DNA from: Actinomyces sp. ZJ308
Lineage (GTDB): Bacteria; Actinomycetota; Actinomycetes; Actinomycetales; Actinomycetaceae
Direction of reading: 5' to 3'
Length of the DNA stretch: 64,000 nt
Assembly (NCBI RefSeq): GCF_011752065.1
Contig: NZ_JAAIJY010000001.1
Span: 124,001-188,000 of the forward strand
The notes under the pieces are model-generated. The model did not search any database, was not told where the DNA came from, and saw only the letters and a list, made by a program, of their open reading frames with translations. Positions 26,472 through 35,585 of the stretch are shown here, piece by piece; the first letter of the stretch is position 1; every line of letters begins with the position of its first letter. A program made the translations under genes and the position numbers.

Positions 26472-26613
26472 GCCTTCGAAGGTTTCTGCCGGTACCCCGT
26501 TAGACTTGGTCATGTTGCCGGTGCGCGGGGCTCGCGGCGATCTCACTCATGAGATCGGTCCCCTGGTCGACTCAGTGGCAGACAATGGTCCGTTCATGAT
26601 CGGATGGAGACGT

Positions 26614-28095
26614 ATGGAGACGTCGCATGGTGAAGAGGCGCTGACGGAGGAAGCAACGGCTCCCTCCGCGAATGAGAGCCCTAGGACTGACCGCAATAAG
26701 AAGACGGATGGTGCCCGGAGTATCCACACGAGCCTTCACCGTCGGATTCTGACTCTGCCGCGGCTGCAGTGGACAGCGCTGAGTGGGTTGTTCGCGCTCA
26801 TCTCGGGGGTTCTCACCTACCGGTTCATGGTGCGACACCTGCCGCTGTCGATCGTCGACGAGTTCCAGTACATCGACGCCGTCAACAAGGCCCAGCGCTG
26901 GGACGTGGTCCTCACCGGGGACAAGACGGACCAGTACGCCCGGGTCCTGGCAGCTTGCAGGGGGGTGGGGTTCGACAATCCCAGTACGGTCATTCACCAG
27001 GGAGTCTGCGCCCCTTACGTGCCGGACTCCGACACCTTCATCTACGGCTACACCTCGGCGGACATCCACTCACCGGCCTACTTCTTCCTCACCGGCTGGA
27101 TGTCCTGGCCCCTGAAGCGCTTCCTCCACATGGAGCTCATCACGGCGGCCCGTCTCACCGGCGCCGTGTGGCTCTGGCTCGGCATGGTGGCCCTGGCCTG
27201 GATGCTGCGCCGGCTCGGAGCCCGGTGGGGCGTGGCGGTGGCGCTGCCGATCGCTGTGGCCTCGATGCCCGGCTTCCGCCTGACGAACGCCTATGTCACC
27301 CCCGATGCCCTCAACCTGCTGGCGGGGACCCTCATCATCGCCTCCATGGTGCTCTACGTGCGGGGGGAGTGGGGGATCTGGCCCTTCATCGGGATATCGA
27401 TCGTCTTCTCCTTCGTGAAGTTCCAGAACGTGTTCTGCGTGGTCGCGGCGCTGGTGTTCCTGGGTTGGTACGTGGTTACCGTCCTCGTGCGGCGTCACCT
27501 CACGCATCACGGCGATAGCGATGACGCCGGCGGCGATGGCCATCTGCGCCTGCCGCGCCTGTGGGAGGGGATCGCGCTCGTGGTCCTGCCGCTGGCCGGG
27601 TCCATGATCTGGATGGTGATCCGCTCTCACACGGTTGCCGCGGTCGTCGACCGGCCTCCGCTGGACCCGCCGGCGAACCTCGACGGGTTGACGGTCTTCT
27701 CCTCCATGGATGACGCCTACCAGCTGGTCTTCGCCGGCACCGGATGGTCGGGGGTGACCTCGCCCTGGTCCATCTTCCCCAATGTGCTCGTCGCCCTCCT
27801 CGTAGCCGGCACCGTGGCCACCGCGATGTTCGACGTCAAGGCCGACGTCGTTGAACGGGCCTTCGCTCGCTCCGCCCTGCTGTCCTGCACGGCGGTCGGC
27901 CCGATGACGATCCTGCTCTTCGCCATCGTCTTCGGCGCCAGTACGGGGGTTCTCAACCGGTACGTCATGGTGCTCATCCCGGTGCTGGTGGTGCCCCTGT
28001 GCGGTCGCGTCACCGGCAGGGTGGCCCAAGGACTCCTCGGGGTCTTCGCCGTCGGCGCCCTCTACTACGCCGTCCACTTCACCTACATCAACTGA
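26614..28095 (+). CDS. GT-C-like / DUF2142-like membrane protein
   Basis: A 493-residue protein with about ten helices. A hydrophilic Glu/Ser/Asn tail of about 45 residues precedes the first helix (WTALSGLFALISGVLTY). The first outside loop has the acidic motif SIVDEFQYIDAVNKAQ and later YGYTSADIHSPAYFF, the layout of polyprenyl-phosphate-sugar-dependent GT-C enzymes and DUF2142. Start: the ATG at 26614 has GGAGACGT just ahead. An in-frame ATG at 26512 lies five bases after a -10-like TAGACT and would give a leaderless 527-residue form; the choice is open. It probably adds a sugar outside the membrane. Confidence 0.68.
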   Translation: METSHGEEALTEEATAPSANESPRTDRNKKTDGARSIHTSLHRRILTLPRLQWTALSGLFALISGVLTYRFMVRHLPLSIVDEFQYIDAVNKAQRWDVVLTGDKTDQYARVLAACRGVGFDNPSTVIHQGVCAPYVPDSDTFIYGYTSADIHSPAYFFLTGWMSWPLKRFLHMELITAARLTGAVWLWLGMVALAWMLRRLGARWGVAVALPIAVASMPGFRLTNAYVTPDALNLLAGTLIIASMVLYVRGEWGIWPFIGISIVFSFVKFQNVFCVVAALVFLGWYVVTVLVRRHLTHHGDSDDAGGDGHLRLPRLWEGIALVVLPLAGSMIWMVIRSHTVAAVVDRPPLDPPANLDGLTVFSSMDDAYQLVFAGTGWSGVTSPWSIFPNVLVALLVAGTVATAMFDVKADVVERAFARSALLSCTAVGPMTILLFAIVFGASTGVLNRYVMVLIPVLVVPLCGRVTGRVAQGLLGVFAVGALYYAVHFTYIN

Positions 28096-28182
28096 GGCGA
28101 TCGGCGTGCTCGTGTAGGCTTCACCGACGGACCATGGTGAGACATCGGCGAGATGGCGCCCTGCGGGAAGGAAGAATCGGCA

Positions 28183-29115
28183 GTGAACGAGACCAAGCCT
28201 CTGGGGATCGAGGAGACGCCCCTGCCGGGGAATGGGAATGCAGACGGGCAGCCGCCGAGTCGCCGCGTTCTCGTTACCGGCGCCAACGGACAGCTGGGGC
28301 GTGCTCTCATGGCTCTGCTGCCGCAGGCCGGGTTCGTGCCCACCGGTGTCGACCTGCCGGAGGTGGACATCTCGGACACGGCTGCTATGTCCACCTGGGA
28401 CTGGTCGCGTTACGACATCATCATCAACGCCGCCGCCTGGACCAACGTGGACGGTGCGGAGACGTCGGAGGGACGTCGCCTGTCCTGGCGCGCCAACACG
28501 GTGGGGCCGGCCAACCTGGCCCGGGCCGCCACTCGGTACGGCCTGACACTGGTGCATATCTCCACCGAGTACACCTTTGATGGTGCCACTGCTGTCCATA
28601 GGGAGGATGAGACCCCCTCTCCGCTGGGCGTCTACGGTCAGTCCAAGGCCGCCGGTGACGCCGCCGTCGGCGTCTGCCCCCACCACTACCTGGTGCGCAC
28701 CTCCTGGGTGGTGGGGGACGGCAAGAACTTCGTCAAGACGATGCTCTCGCTGGCCGAGCGCGGCATCACCCCGAGCGTCGTGGCCGACCAGACCGGGCGC
28801 CTCACCTTCGCCTCCGACCTGGCCGCGGGCATTATTCACCTCCTCGCCTCGGGAGCCGAGTACGGCACCTACAACCTCTCCGGTGAGGGTCCGATCGTCT
28901 CCTGGGCCGACGTCGCCAAGCGTGTCTACGAGCTCGCCGGGCACAGCTCTGACGAGGTCACCCCCGTCACCACCGAGGAGTACTACGCCGGGCAGGAGGG
29001 GATCGCACCGCGCCCCCTGAGCTCTGCTCTGGATCTCGCCAAGATCGAGGGGACGGGTTTTACTCCCGCCGATTCCATGAAGCGGTTAGATGTTTATGTA
29101 CGGTCTCTGTCGTAA
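28183..29115 (+). CDS. rmlD: dTDP-4-dehydrorhamnose reductase
   Basis: A 310-residue short-chain dehydrogenase, last step to dTDP-L-rhamnose. Nucleotide site RVLVTGANGQLGRALMALL, then INAAAWTNVDGAE, HISTEYTFDG and the catalytic YxxxK in VYGQSKAAGDAAV; VRTSWVVGDGKNFVKTML is an RmlD hallmark. GTG at 28183 is chosen because GGAAGGAAG lies eight bases ahead; an ATG at 28153 adds 10 residues. Many actinomycete relatives have RmlC and RmlD fused in one protein, whereas here RmlC is separate, 15 kb away. About 25 residues of Pro/Gly/Asn-rich sequence precede the domain. Confidence 0.93.
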   Translation: MNETKPLGIEETPLPGNGNADGQPPSRRVLVTGANGQLGRALMALLPQAGFVPTGVDLPEVDISDTAAMSTWDWSRYDIIINAAAWTNVDGAETSEGRRLSWRANTVGPANLARAATRYGLTLVHISTEYTFDGATAVHREDETPSPLGVYGQSKAAGDAAVGVCPHHYLVRTSWVVGDGKNFVKTMLSLAERGITPSVVADQTGRLTFASDLAAGIIHLLASGAEYGTYNLSGEGPIVSWADVAKRVYELAGHSSDEVTPVTTEEYYAGQEGIAPRPLSSALDLAKIEGTGFTPADSMKRLDVYVRSLS

Positions 29116-29169
29116 GATACCGTCAATCGGGTCGCGTGCCCTTATCCTCATGGTTTATCGGAGACTGGT

Positions 29170-30699
29170 GTGAAGTTTGATCTCGGAAGACGTTTGCTGC
29201 GGTCGGCTCCGGATGGTGCTGGAATCGGGTCGGCTTCTCCGCGACGTTCGGCGCTCGCTGGTGGGCTTGTTCTTCTCCTTATGTTGCTGACCGGTTGGGG
29301 CTGGGCGGTGTCATCACCGCTGGAGTCCTCTCCTGACGATGACTATCATCTGGGCAGTATCTGGTGCCCGCGACCGGTAAATAGCTCATGTGAGACGAGT
29401 GTTGTTGATGGTAAACCGGTCGTCCGAGTGCCTGTTGCTGTGGCGGATAGCTCGATGAGGTGCTTCGTCTTCCAGCCGGATAAATCAGCGGCCTGTACGC
29501 TCGGGTATGACGACAATAAAATGGTGTGGTCCACCCGTTACGATGACGGTGGATACCCGGTTGGATACTACCGTTTCCATCACCTCCTCATCGGTGAGGA
29601 TGTTCAGACATCGGCTCTGGTCATGCGGGGAGTCAATGTTCTGATCTCGGTATTTCTTCTTGGGTCGGTGGGATTCTGTTCTCCGCAGAGGTTGCGGCGG
29701 CCATTCATTGCGGCAATCATGGCCTCGTGGGTTCCAATGGGGATCTACTTCATCGCCTCCAACAATCCCAGTTCATGGGCAGTGTCGGGGCTGCTCGTGT
29801 ACTCGTCGGCCATGTATATGGCTACGCAGCAGGAAGGGCGTGCTCGTATCGCTCTTATGCTTTGCGCGATAGCCGGTGCCGGCATGTGCGTGGCCTCCAG
29901 GTATGACGCTTCGTTTTATCTCCTCGTTGTTGGTCTCGCTATACTCCTCGCAGTGCGTTGGACTCGTCAACGGTGGCCGGAGCTGTGTCTCGTCGTCGGG
30001 GCGGCCTTTGTGGGAGTCTGCTCCATGATGTTGTCGTCGCACGTGGCTGACGTGGCCGATCCCGCAAAGGGGCCCGTCGAGCAGCAGTCTTTCCTCGAGA
30101 AATTGATTGTCGGAATTGAAACCGCCCCGAAGTATCTTGGTGGTTTTTGGGGGCACGCTTGGAATCCTGGGTGGACTGATATCCCGTTGGGGGTTCGTAG
30201 TCCCTTCATCCTTACCGTCATGGCTGCGGGAGCGTTCGTAGCCATAGCGTTACGTCGTGGGGGTTGGCGCAAGTGGCTGGTCCTGGTGACGCTTATAGGT
30301 GCGATTGTGGGTCTTCCGGCAGTGTTTCACGCCAATGGTGCGTTTGAGGTAATCGATGCCTATCAGGCGAGGTATATTCTGCCTCTGCTGGCACCCACAT
30401 TCTTCTTCGCCCTTGCTTTGGATCAAGACGAAGAGGCCTGGTTCACGGTTCCACAGGCAGTGTGGATCGTTGTCTGTGGAGCTCTTTGTCAGACGATCAG
30501 TCTTCACACGACCTTGTTGCGGTATGTTCACGGTATCAAAGAGCCTTGGGAACTCAATCTCAATGAGAAGATCGAGTGGTGGTGGAGTGTTCCGGTAAGT
30601 CCGATGATGGTATGGTTTATTACTACATGTACTGCCACCGCGGCATTCGGAATCATTATGTCGATGCTGACGCGTAGAGTTGAGAGGCAGTCCTCATGA
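29170..30699 (+). CDS. DUF2142 family membrane protein
   Basis: A 509-residue protein with about ten helices. After the first helix (ALAGGLVLLLMLLTGWGWAV) the outside loop carries SSPDDDYHLGSIWC, the acidic-His motif that marks DUF2142 and GT-C enzymes, and a cysteine-bearing loop of about 90 residues. PNPSSW-type (NNPSSWAVSG) and YQARYILPLLAP are also family-like. It probably takes a sugar from a polyprenyl phosphate, which the next gene would supply. GTG start with CGGAGA six bases upstream. Its stop overlaps the following GT2 by ATGA. Lower GC than the upstream genes. Confidence 0.8.
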   Translation: MKFDLGRRLLRSAPDGAGIGSASPRRSALAGGLVLLLMLLTGWGWAVSSPLESSPDDDYHLGSIWCPRPVNSSCETSVVDGKPVVRVPVAVADSSMRCFVFQPDKSAACTLGYDDNKMVWSTRYDDGGYPVGYYRFHHLLIGEDVQTSALVMRGVNVLISVFLLGSVGFCSPQRLRRPFIAAIMASWVPMGIYFIASNNPSSWAVSGLLVYSSAMYMATQQEGRARIALMLCAIAGAGMCVASRYDASFYLLVVGLAILLAVRWTRQRWPELCLVVGAAFVGVCSMMLSSHVADVADPAKGPVEQQSFLEKLIVGIETAPKYLGGFWGHAWNPGWTDIPLGVRSPFILTVMAAGAFVAIALRRGGWRKWLVLVTLIGAIVGLPAVFHANGAFEVIDAYQARYILPLLAPTFFFALALDQDEEAWFTVPQAVWIVVCGALCQTISLHTTLLRYVHGIKEPWELNLNEKIEWWWSVPVSPMMVWFITTCTATAAFGIIMSMLTRRVERQSS

Positions 30700-31439
30700 G
30701 TGATCAGGACGTGCTCGTCATCATTCCCGCCTGGAACGAGGAGGCCGTGATCGGTCCTGTGCTCGCTGAGATCACCTCCGTCATGGATAACCTGGTTGAT
30801 GTGCTAGTGGTGTCAGACGGATCCACCGACTCAACTGCTGCCATCGCGCGTGAGATGGGTGTAGCGGTTCTCGATCTGCCTCTCAATCTTGGCGTCGGTG
30901 GGGCGATGCGAGCCGGATACCTGTATGCGGTCAGGAATGGCTACGACTACGCGATTCAGGTAGATGCCGACGGGCAGCATGATCCGGCTGAGATCCCCGC
31001 GATGCTCAAGCACATGAGGGATACGGGGGCGGACATCGTTATCGGTGCCCGTTTTGCTGGAAAGGGCGACTACACGGTGCGAGGACCTCGCCATTGGGCC
31101 ATGAATGTGCTGTCCCTGGTGCTGTCTCGCGTGTGTGGCACCCGGCTGACGGACACCACGTCCGGCTTCAAGCTGACGAATCGGCGGGCCATCACTTTGT
31201 TTTCTCGAGAGTATCCGGCCGAGTACCTCGGTGACACGATCGAGGCTCTGGTCATTGCCGTCCGCAATGGCTTGATGGTGCGTCAGCTTCCGGTGCAGAT
31301 GAGACAACGAGCCGGGGGGACGCCTTCGCACGGCTTCTTCAAGTCCGCTCGTCTCCTTGGTCGAGCCTTTCTGGCTCTCGGGATCGCCTTGACCCGTCCC
31401 CACTCCTCGCTAGGCTATGGACAAGGAGAAGAAGCGTGA
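30696..31439 (+). CDS. Family 2 glycosyltransferase, DPM1/GtrB type without membrane tail
   Basis: A 247-residue GT-A protein: VLVIIPAWNEEAVIGPVL, VVSDGSTDSTA, LNLGVGGAMRAGYLYA, metal site IQVDADGQHDPAEIP and TDTTSGFKLTNRRAI. It lacks the C-terminal helices usual in polyprenyl-phosphate sugar synthases. The next gene, DUF2304, encodes a small membrane protein that overlaps it by four bases and may act as its membrane anchor. Its upstream partner DUF2142 also overlaps by four bases, so the three form one tightly coupled unit. Sugar unknown. Confidence 0.87.
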   Translation: MSDQDVLVIIPAWNEEAVIGPVLAEITSVMDNLVDVLVVSDGSTDSTAAIAREMGVAVLDLPLNLGVGGAMRAGYLYAVRNGYDYAIQVDADGQHDPAEIPAMLKHMRDTGADIVIGARFAGKGDYTVRGPRHWAMNVLSLVLSRVCGTRLTDTTSGFKLTNRRAITLFSREYPAEYLGDTIEALVIAVRNGLMVRQLPVQMRQRAGGTPSHGFFKSARLLGRAFLALGIALTRPHSSLGYGQGEEA

Positions 31440-31822
31440 GTTCGACTTATCTTCTGGGTGTCGCCTTCGGTGTGGTGGTTCTGGTTTCCGTCTTTCTCAA
31501 GATGCGTAACGCGGGGATGAAAGAAGCATATGCAACCTGGTGGATCGTCATCGCGGTGGGGAGCGTCTTATTCTCGGTGGTCCCCGGAGTGCTCGAATTT
31601 CTTTCTCACGCCCTCGGAGTTGCCGTCCCCCTCAATCTCGGCTTCTTTGTTGCAGGTATCATTCTCCTGCTGTTGTCCTTAAGATTTAGCGTAGATCTGT
31701 CCCAGGCCTCCGAGGACCGGCGTCGTCTCACCGAGGAGATCGCCATTCTGCGTGCCGAGGTCGATGCGCTGCGTAACCAACTGGATTCGCGGGGTGACGA
31801 TACGGACGGGACTAGTTCCTGA
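31436..31822 (+). CDS. DUF2304 family small membrane protein
   Basis: A 128-residue protein with three helices (YLLGVAFGVVVLVSVFL, WWIVIAVGSVLFSVVPGVL and LGFFVAGIILLLLSLRF) followed by a C-terminal coiled coil (DRRRLTEEIAILRAEVDALR) and an acidic tail. DUF2304 proteins are found directly downstream of polyprenyl-phosphate glycosyltransferases and are thought to be their membrane partners; here the overlap with the GT2 supports that. GTG start within the stop of the previous gene. It faces the GT4 gene at 31834 with an 11-bp gap. Confidence 0.85.
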   Translation: MSSTYLLGVAFGVVVLVSVFLKMRNAGMKEAYATWWIVIAVGSVLFSVVPGVLEFLSHALGVAVPLNLGFFVAGIILLLLSLRFSVDLSQASEDRRRLTEEIAILRAEVDALRNQLDSRGDDTDGTSS

Positions 31823-31833
31823 CACGGGATCCG

Positions 31834-33006
31834 TCAGTGCCGTGCGTACTGGTTGATGACCTCGAAGGCAATGGATTCGTACTGACGTGCGCGCACCGGC
31901 CATGTCCACTCCTGAATCAGGTCGGTTGATGCGTGCGGAAGCGGATCGCTCAGGGCATCGGTAAGTCCGGCCACCAATGAGTCGCTCGTCTTCGAGGCGC
32001 AGACTGTGATGGGCGCTCCTTGCTCACGTAGCAGCTGAGCTCCGGGGACATCGAAGGTGACAACTCGACCCTGCTCCGCGATGGCTTCCAGCAACGTCGT
32101 CTGGAATCCCTCTGACAGGGTCGTCGGGTTGACGAGAGTAGACCCGCGCAGTGCGACCCTGACCTCCTCCTGAGGAACTCTGCCGCGCACCTTGACTACC
32201 TCGGACAGTCCCAGGGCCTCGCAACGCTCACGAGCGGCTCCGAGCTGGGCGCCGTCGCCGATCATTTCTCCAGTTACGTCCATTCCGGCGGATCGCAGCG
32301 CAAACACAGCATCCTGGAACGCGTCCCAGCCCTTGCCCGCCACCATGCGTCCGACGAATACCAGATGGGTAGGCCTGTCCTCGACTGACCCCGTGTACTG
32401 AGAAGGCGCAATCGCGTTGTAAAACACCTCTGCATGAGAAGCTCCGAGGCGCTGTGCGAACGCCGCCGCCTGAGGGGAGACGGCCAGTACCCGATCAGCA
32501 TGGCTGAGAACGTAACGGCCCATCGACACATCAACCGCGCGAGAACCTACTGCGATGATCGGCGAGGGTGTTGCCACAAAACCGCTGCCGTGCTCGGTAT
32601 GAATGGTCGGGATTCGTGCGGCGTGTGCGGCGCGGAGGCCCACCAGGCTCATTGGGAAGAAGCGTGTGTGCGTCGAGACGACATCGATCGAGTTGTCCCG
32701 CAGGAAGCGTGTGATGTCAGACGTCGTCCCGAACGAAGGGAACGAGATGACATCCGCGATCGGCAGGTGTGATCGCTCTGTACGAACCTGAATGCCGCTG
32801 TCCATTCTCTCGCTGCGCTCCGATGCAAGCGTCAGCACCCAGATGCGATGCCCAAGATCCGACAGGCTCTGAGCGAGATTAGCGATGTGAAGTTCCAGTC
32901 CCCCCATTCTAGGAGGATAGGTGTTGGTCACCATGGCGATCCTCAACTGAGGTAATCCCGAATTTAGGGCGCTCTTAATGGGGAGGGTGGGGATGGCGTC
33001 AGACAT
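31834..33006 (-). CDS. Family 4 glycosyltransferase
   Basis: A 390-residue GT-B enzyme: IAMVTNTYPPRMGGLELHI near residue 23, HTRFFPMSLVGLRAAHAA, PTIHTEHGSGFV, VLAVSPQAAAFAQRLG, LVFVGRMVAGKGWDAFQDAV and the donor site LSEGFQTTLLEAIAEQG (EX7E). No signal or membrane segment, so it would act at the cytoplasmic side of the membrane. Third-position A/T is more frequent than in the GT4 genes at 24-26 kb, in keeping with the lower-GC segment. It is 15 bp downstream of the flippase gene on the same strand and probably in its operon. Confidence 0.86.
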   Translation of the reverse strand: MSDAIPTLPIKSALNSGLPQLRIAMVTNTYPPRMGGLELHIANLAQSLSDLGHRIWVLTLASERSERMDSGIQVRTERSHLPIADVISFPSFGTTSDITRFLRDNSIDVVSTHTRFFPMSLVGLRAAHAARIPTIHTEHGSGFVATPSPIIAVGSRAVDVSMGRYVLSHADRVLAVSPQAAAFAQRLGASHAEVFYNAIAPSQYTGSVEDRPTHLVFVGRMVAGKGWDAFQDAVFALRSAGMDVTGEMIGDGAQLGAARERCEALGLSEVVKVRGRVPQEEVRVALRGSTLVNPTTLSEGFQTTLLEAIAEQGRVVTFDVPGAQLLREQGAPITVCASKTSDSLVAGLTDALSDPLPHASTDLIQEWTWPVRARQYESIAFEVINQYARH

Positions 33007-33021
33007 TGTGGATCACCTTAT

Positions 33022-34314
33022 TCATTTGTTTTCAGGGAAAGAGGATCTTGTTGGTGTGAGCCTGCGGTAGTCTCTGACCAAGAATAAGCCCATCACCAGG
33101 AGTGCGATGGTACTGGCGACGATCCCCACGATGCTTGGCGAATTCAGGCCGAACCGGTGTGTGAGCGGGCTCGTGGTGATCACCGTGACGCCTGCGGCAA
33201 CAATGCCGCCCAATAGACATCCGATATAATCGCGCAAACCCAGCAGAATATCGTTGGTGAACCACACGAAAGCTGTAACTAAGGACAGTAGGAGTGCCGG
33301 CTGTATGAGGTAGATGTAGGGGATGATCTCGCTACCGAAAACAAGTCCCAGGATCCATTCTCCCGCCATCCAGAATATGGCGCAGGATGCCGTACCCACC
33401 GCCACGAAAAAGATAGTAATCCGCGCCAGTAGGGAGACGGCCTTGGACTTGTCAGTCATCATGAGCTCTATCAGCCGGCCTAGGACGGGGGTGTAGATGT
33501 ATGTGGCGCTCGCCTGAATGATGACTGCGGGAACCGCAACCGATGCGTATATGCCGAGTGCATCTTCACCCATAACGCTGGACAGGTGCTGACGGGGAAC
33601 CAGAGTCACGATACTGAGTGCGGCGTTGACCATAGCGAGTGGGAAGAGCTTGGCGAAGGTGGTTATGGCGTTGCGCCAACGAATCACTGGACGGATCGAG
33701 CCGAAGCGGCGTGCGCGCGGAGCATCGTAGAAGACGCCGGTGATGATGATCGCAGCGGTGAGGAAAAGGGTTGCCGCAAGCAGGGAGTTGAATAGTGTGA
33801 TTCCGACGCAGAAGGCGATGAGGCCTCCAAAGCCCTGCAGGAGGTAGGAGATGCCGATGTAGTCCATCCGCATACTGCGCTGCTGGGTGGCATGAAAACC
33901 CTCGAGGTATGTTGCTATAACTTGTGAGAGGGTGTAGATCATGATGACGAGGAAGGCGTTCGGATTCGTCGTCAGAAGCGTGTAAACTCCCCCGATGATC
34001 AGCGCTGCGGACGAGGCGATGAGCCTCATGCCCAGGTACTCCTGGCTTGTGTGCTCACCATGCACGTCAGTGACCTGCACGGTGCGCAGTCGGTACTCAG
34101 CGATCGGGAACACGAGGTTCGAGATCGACATCGCCAGAGCGAGAACTCCGGCGGTATCGAATCCGGAGGAGAGACGAACGGCTGCGATGGTCATCAGCCA
34201 GTTGCACATGGTTTTTGCGAGAGACCCTGCTGAGCTCCAGATCACGTTCGTTCTCAAAGGCAGGGGAGAGGGAGTCGCGACTTCTGCTCGCGGATGGTGC
34301 GGTGGGGTGCTCAC
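33022..34314 (-). CDS. Polysaccharide flippase of the MOP superfamily (Wzx-like)
   Basis: A 430-residue membrane protein with 12 helices and no large soluble domain, as in Wzx-type flippases that move lipid-linked glycan units outward. The N-terminal SSAGSLAKTMCNWLMTIAAV and the segment YRLRTVQVTDVHGEHTSQEY match the plan of the second flippase at 37595, which has YEIRPYQVTDLQHRFGFGTY in the same place, so the two are paralogs of one subfamily. The QVTD motif is a shared mark. Lower GC than its paralog. Upstream is a 250-bp divergent gap to the GT2 at 34565, with no gene in it. Confidence 0.83.
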   Translation of the reverse strand: MSTPPHHPRAEVATPSPLPLRTNVIWSSAGSLAKTMCNWLMTIAAVRLSSGFDTAGVLALAMSISNLVFPIAEYRLRTVQVTDVHGEHTSQEYLGMRLIASSAALIIGGVYTLLTTNPNAFLVIMIYTLSQVIATYLEGFHATQQRSMRMDYIGISYLLQGFGGLIAFCVGITLFNSLLAATLFLTAAIIITGVFYDAPRARRFGSIRPVIRWRNAITTFAKLFPLAMVNAALSIVTLVPRQHLSSVMGEDALGIYASVAVPAVIIQASATYIYTPVLGRLIELMMTDKSKAVSLLARITIFFVAVGTASCAIFWMAGEWILGLVFGSEIIPYIYLIQPALLLSLVTAFVWFTNDILLGLRDYIGCLLGGIVAAGVTVITTSPLTHRFGLNSPSIVGIVASTIALLVMGLFLVRDYRRLTPTRSSFPENK

Positions 34315-34564
34315 GACCGATGTGACCTCAGTGGTTGGGTGCCCCTGTGGAGGGGCTCGTAGGGACCGTCTGCAATAGGGGGTTGCAGTGGACGAGCATA
34401 CCTTACTCTGATCTTGTTAAGGCGATCAATGTGGGTGACGACTGTTGGTGCATTCCACTAGGAGTGGCTCCCGCGACGGCTCCGTAGCCTGTGTCGGAGG
34501 GGCGTCCCAGGCGCTAAGATGGCTCTGGGATCGCACCGGCATCACTAGTTAATTATGAGGCATC

Positions 34565-35566
34565 GTGGTATTCATTAGCATCATCATTCCCGTCTACAAC
34601 GCTGAACAGTATATAGATTCATGTCTTGGGTCGATTATGGGTCAGGACTACGATGACTGGGAGGTCGTCCTTGTTGACGACGGCTCCACTGATAATTCTG
34701 CGAGCATGTGTGACGACTATGCCGAACGCGACTCTCGCATCTCCGTGATTCATCAGGACAATGCGGGAACAAGTGCTGCGCGTAATGCCGGGATCGAGGT
34801 TGCGCGAGGGCGTTATGTCACCTTTATGGATAACGATGATTGGTGGATCGACTCGGCGTGCCTGGGTAGAGTGGTGGATTCGCTTACGGAGAGACCTGTG
34901 GATCTGTTGTGGCACATGAGTGCTCGTTCCAACGTCGATGGGACTGTGATCAGTGACGTGGAGGCCACGCAGTACTCCGGGCGGGTTGCGGCATTGCCGG
35001 TGGAGCGTGGAATTCGGTTCATCATCGACCACGGACTGACGACGAGCGCCGTGTGGACCAAGGTGGTGCGTCGTGAGCTGTTGATCGAGCACGATATCAT
35101 TTTTCCAGTCGGAATGCGCAATGAGGATACTGAGTGGAGCGCCAAGGTGCTCGCCTACTGTCGGAGCGTCGGGTGGTTCGATGAACGTTTCTACGTCTAC
35201 AGGATGGGGCACCCATACGCTCAGACCTCTCACAGGTTGGTCGAGTCGTCCGTCCGAGATCTTGAGATGATTCTGCGAGATAATCTCGTCTTGGCTCGTT
35301 CGCTCAGTCCGGACCGCCGCGAGGCGCTTCTGGCTTTTCTTGCCTATCCGTTCATAGTGTGGACTGGTCAGGCGGATGCACTCGGTCTGCTTTCTCGTGG
35401 TGACAAGTCCAGCAAGGAGCTTTTGTCGCAGATGCCTGGAGTCATTTGTCACAGCAGGAACCGCGTTTCCCGGATGACCTGTGCGGTCTGCAGAATATTT
35501 GGAGCGCGTACTGCGTCACGGCTGCTGGGGCTCGCCTTCCGGCGCAAGCATCCCCAGCACAGTTGA
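34565..35566 (+). CDS. Family 2 glycosyltransferase
   Basis: A 333-residue GT-A enzyme of the classic A type: ISIIIPVYNAEQYIDSCL, VVLVDDGSTDNSASMCDDY, NAGTSAARNAGIEVARG, and metal site FMDNDDWWID. EDTEWSAKVLAYC lies further on. The C-terminal 70 residues are basic and hydrophobic, perhaps membrane-associating. Begins at GTG 34565 with a weak GAGG ahead. Base composition is the lowest of the region. It ends 20 bp from the stop of the facing LicD gene. Sugar unknown; a typical enzyme of variable surface-glycan clusters. Confidence 0.87.
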   Translation: MVFISIIIPVYNAEQYIDSCLGSIMGQDYDDWEVVLVDDGSTDNSASMCDDYAERDSRISVIHQDNAGTSAARNAGIEVARGRYVTFMDNDDWWIDSACLGRVVDSLTERPVDLLWHMSARSNVDGTVISDVEATQYSGRVAALPVERGIRFIIDHGLTTSAVWTKVVRRELLIEHDIIFPVGMRNEDTEWSAKVLAYCRSVGWFDERFYVYRMGHPYAQTSHRLVESSVRDLEMILRDNLVLARSLSPDRREALLAFLAYPFIVWTGQADALGLLSRGDKSSKELLSQMPGVICHSRNRVSRMTCAVCRIFGARTASRLLGLAFRRKHPQHS

Positions 35567-35585
35567 GCCGCGATACTGTGCTCCG

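Larger units (their letters stand above)
29116..35580. other. Lower-GC segment with glycan genes
   Basis: From the end of rmlD to the LicD gene the base composition drops visibly: A and T are frequent at third codon positions, whereas the flanks are nearly all G/C there. It holds DUF2142, GT2, DUF2304, GT4, a flippase and GT2. No insertion sequence, tRNA or direct-repeat boundary was seen. Replacement of glycan genes by transfer is the likely reason. Confidence 0.6.

Noticed and set aside
31823-31833. Terminator hairpin between DUF2304 and GT4 genes
   Set aside because: Pairing of CTGAC and GTCAG across the gap is too short and imperfect to call.
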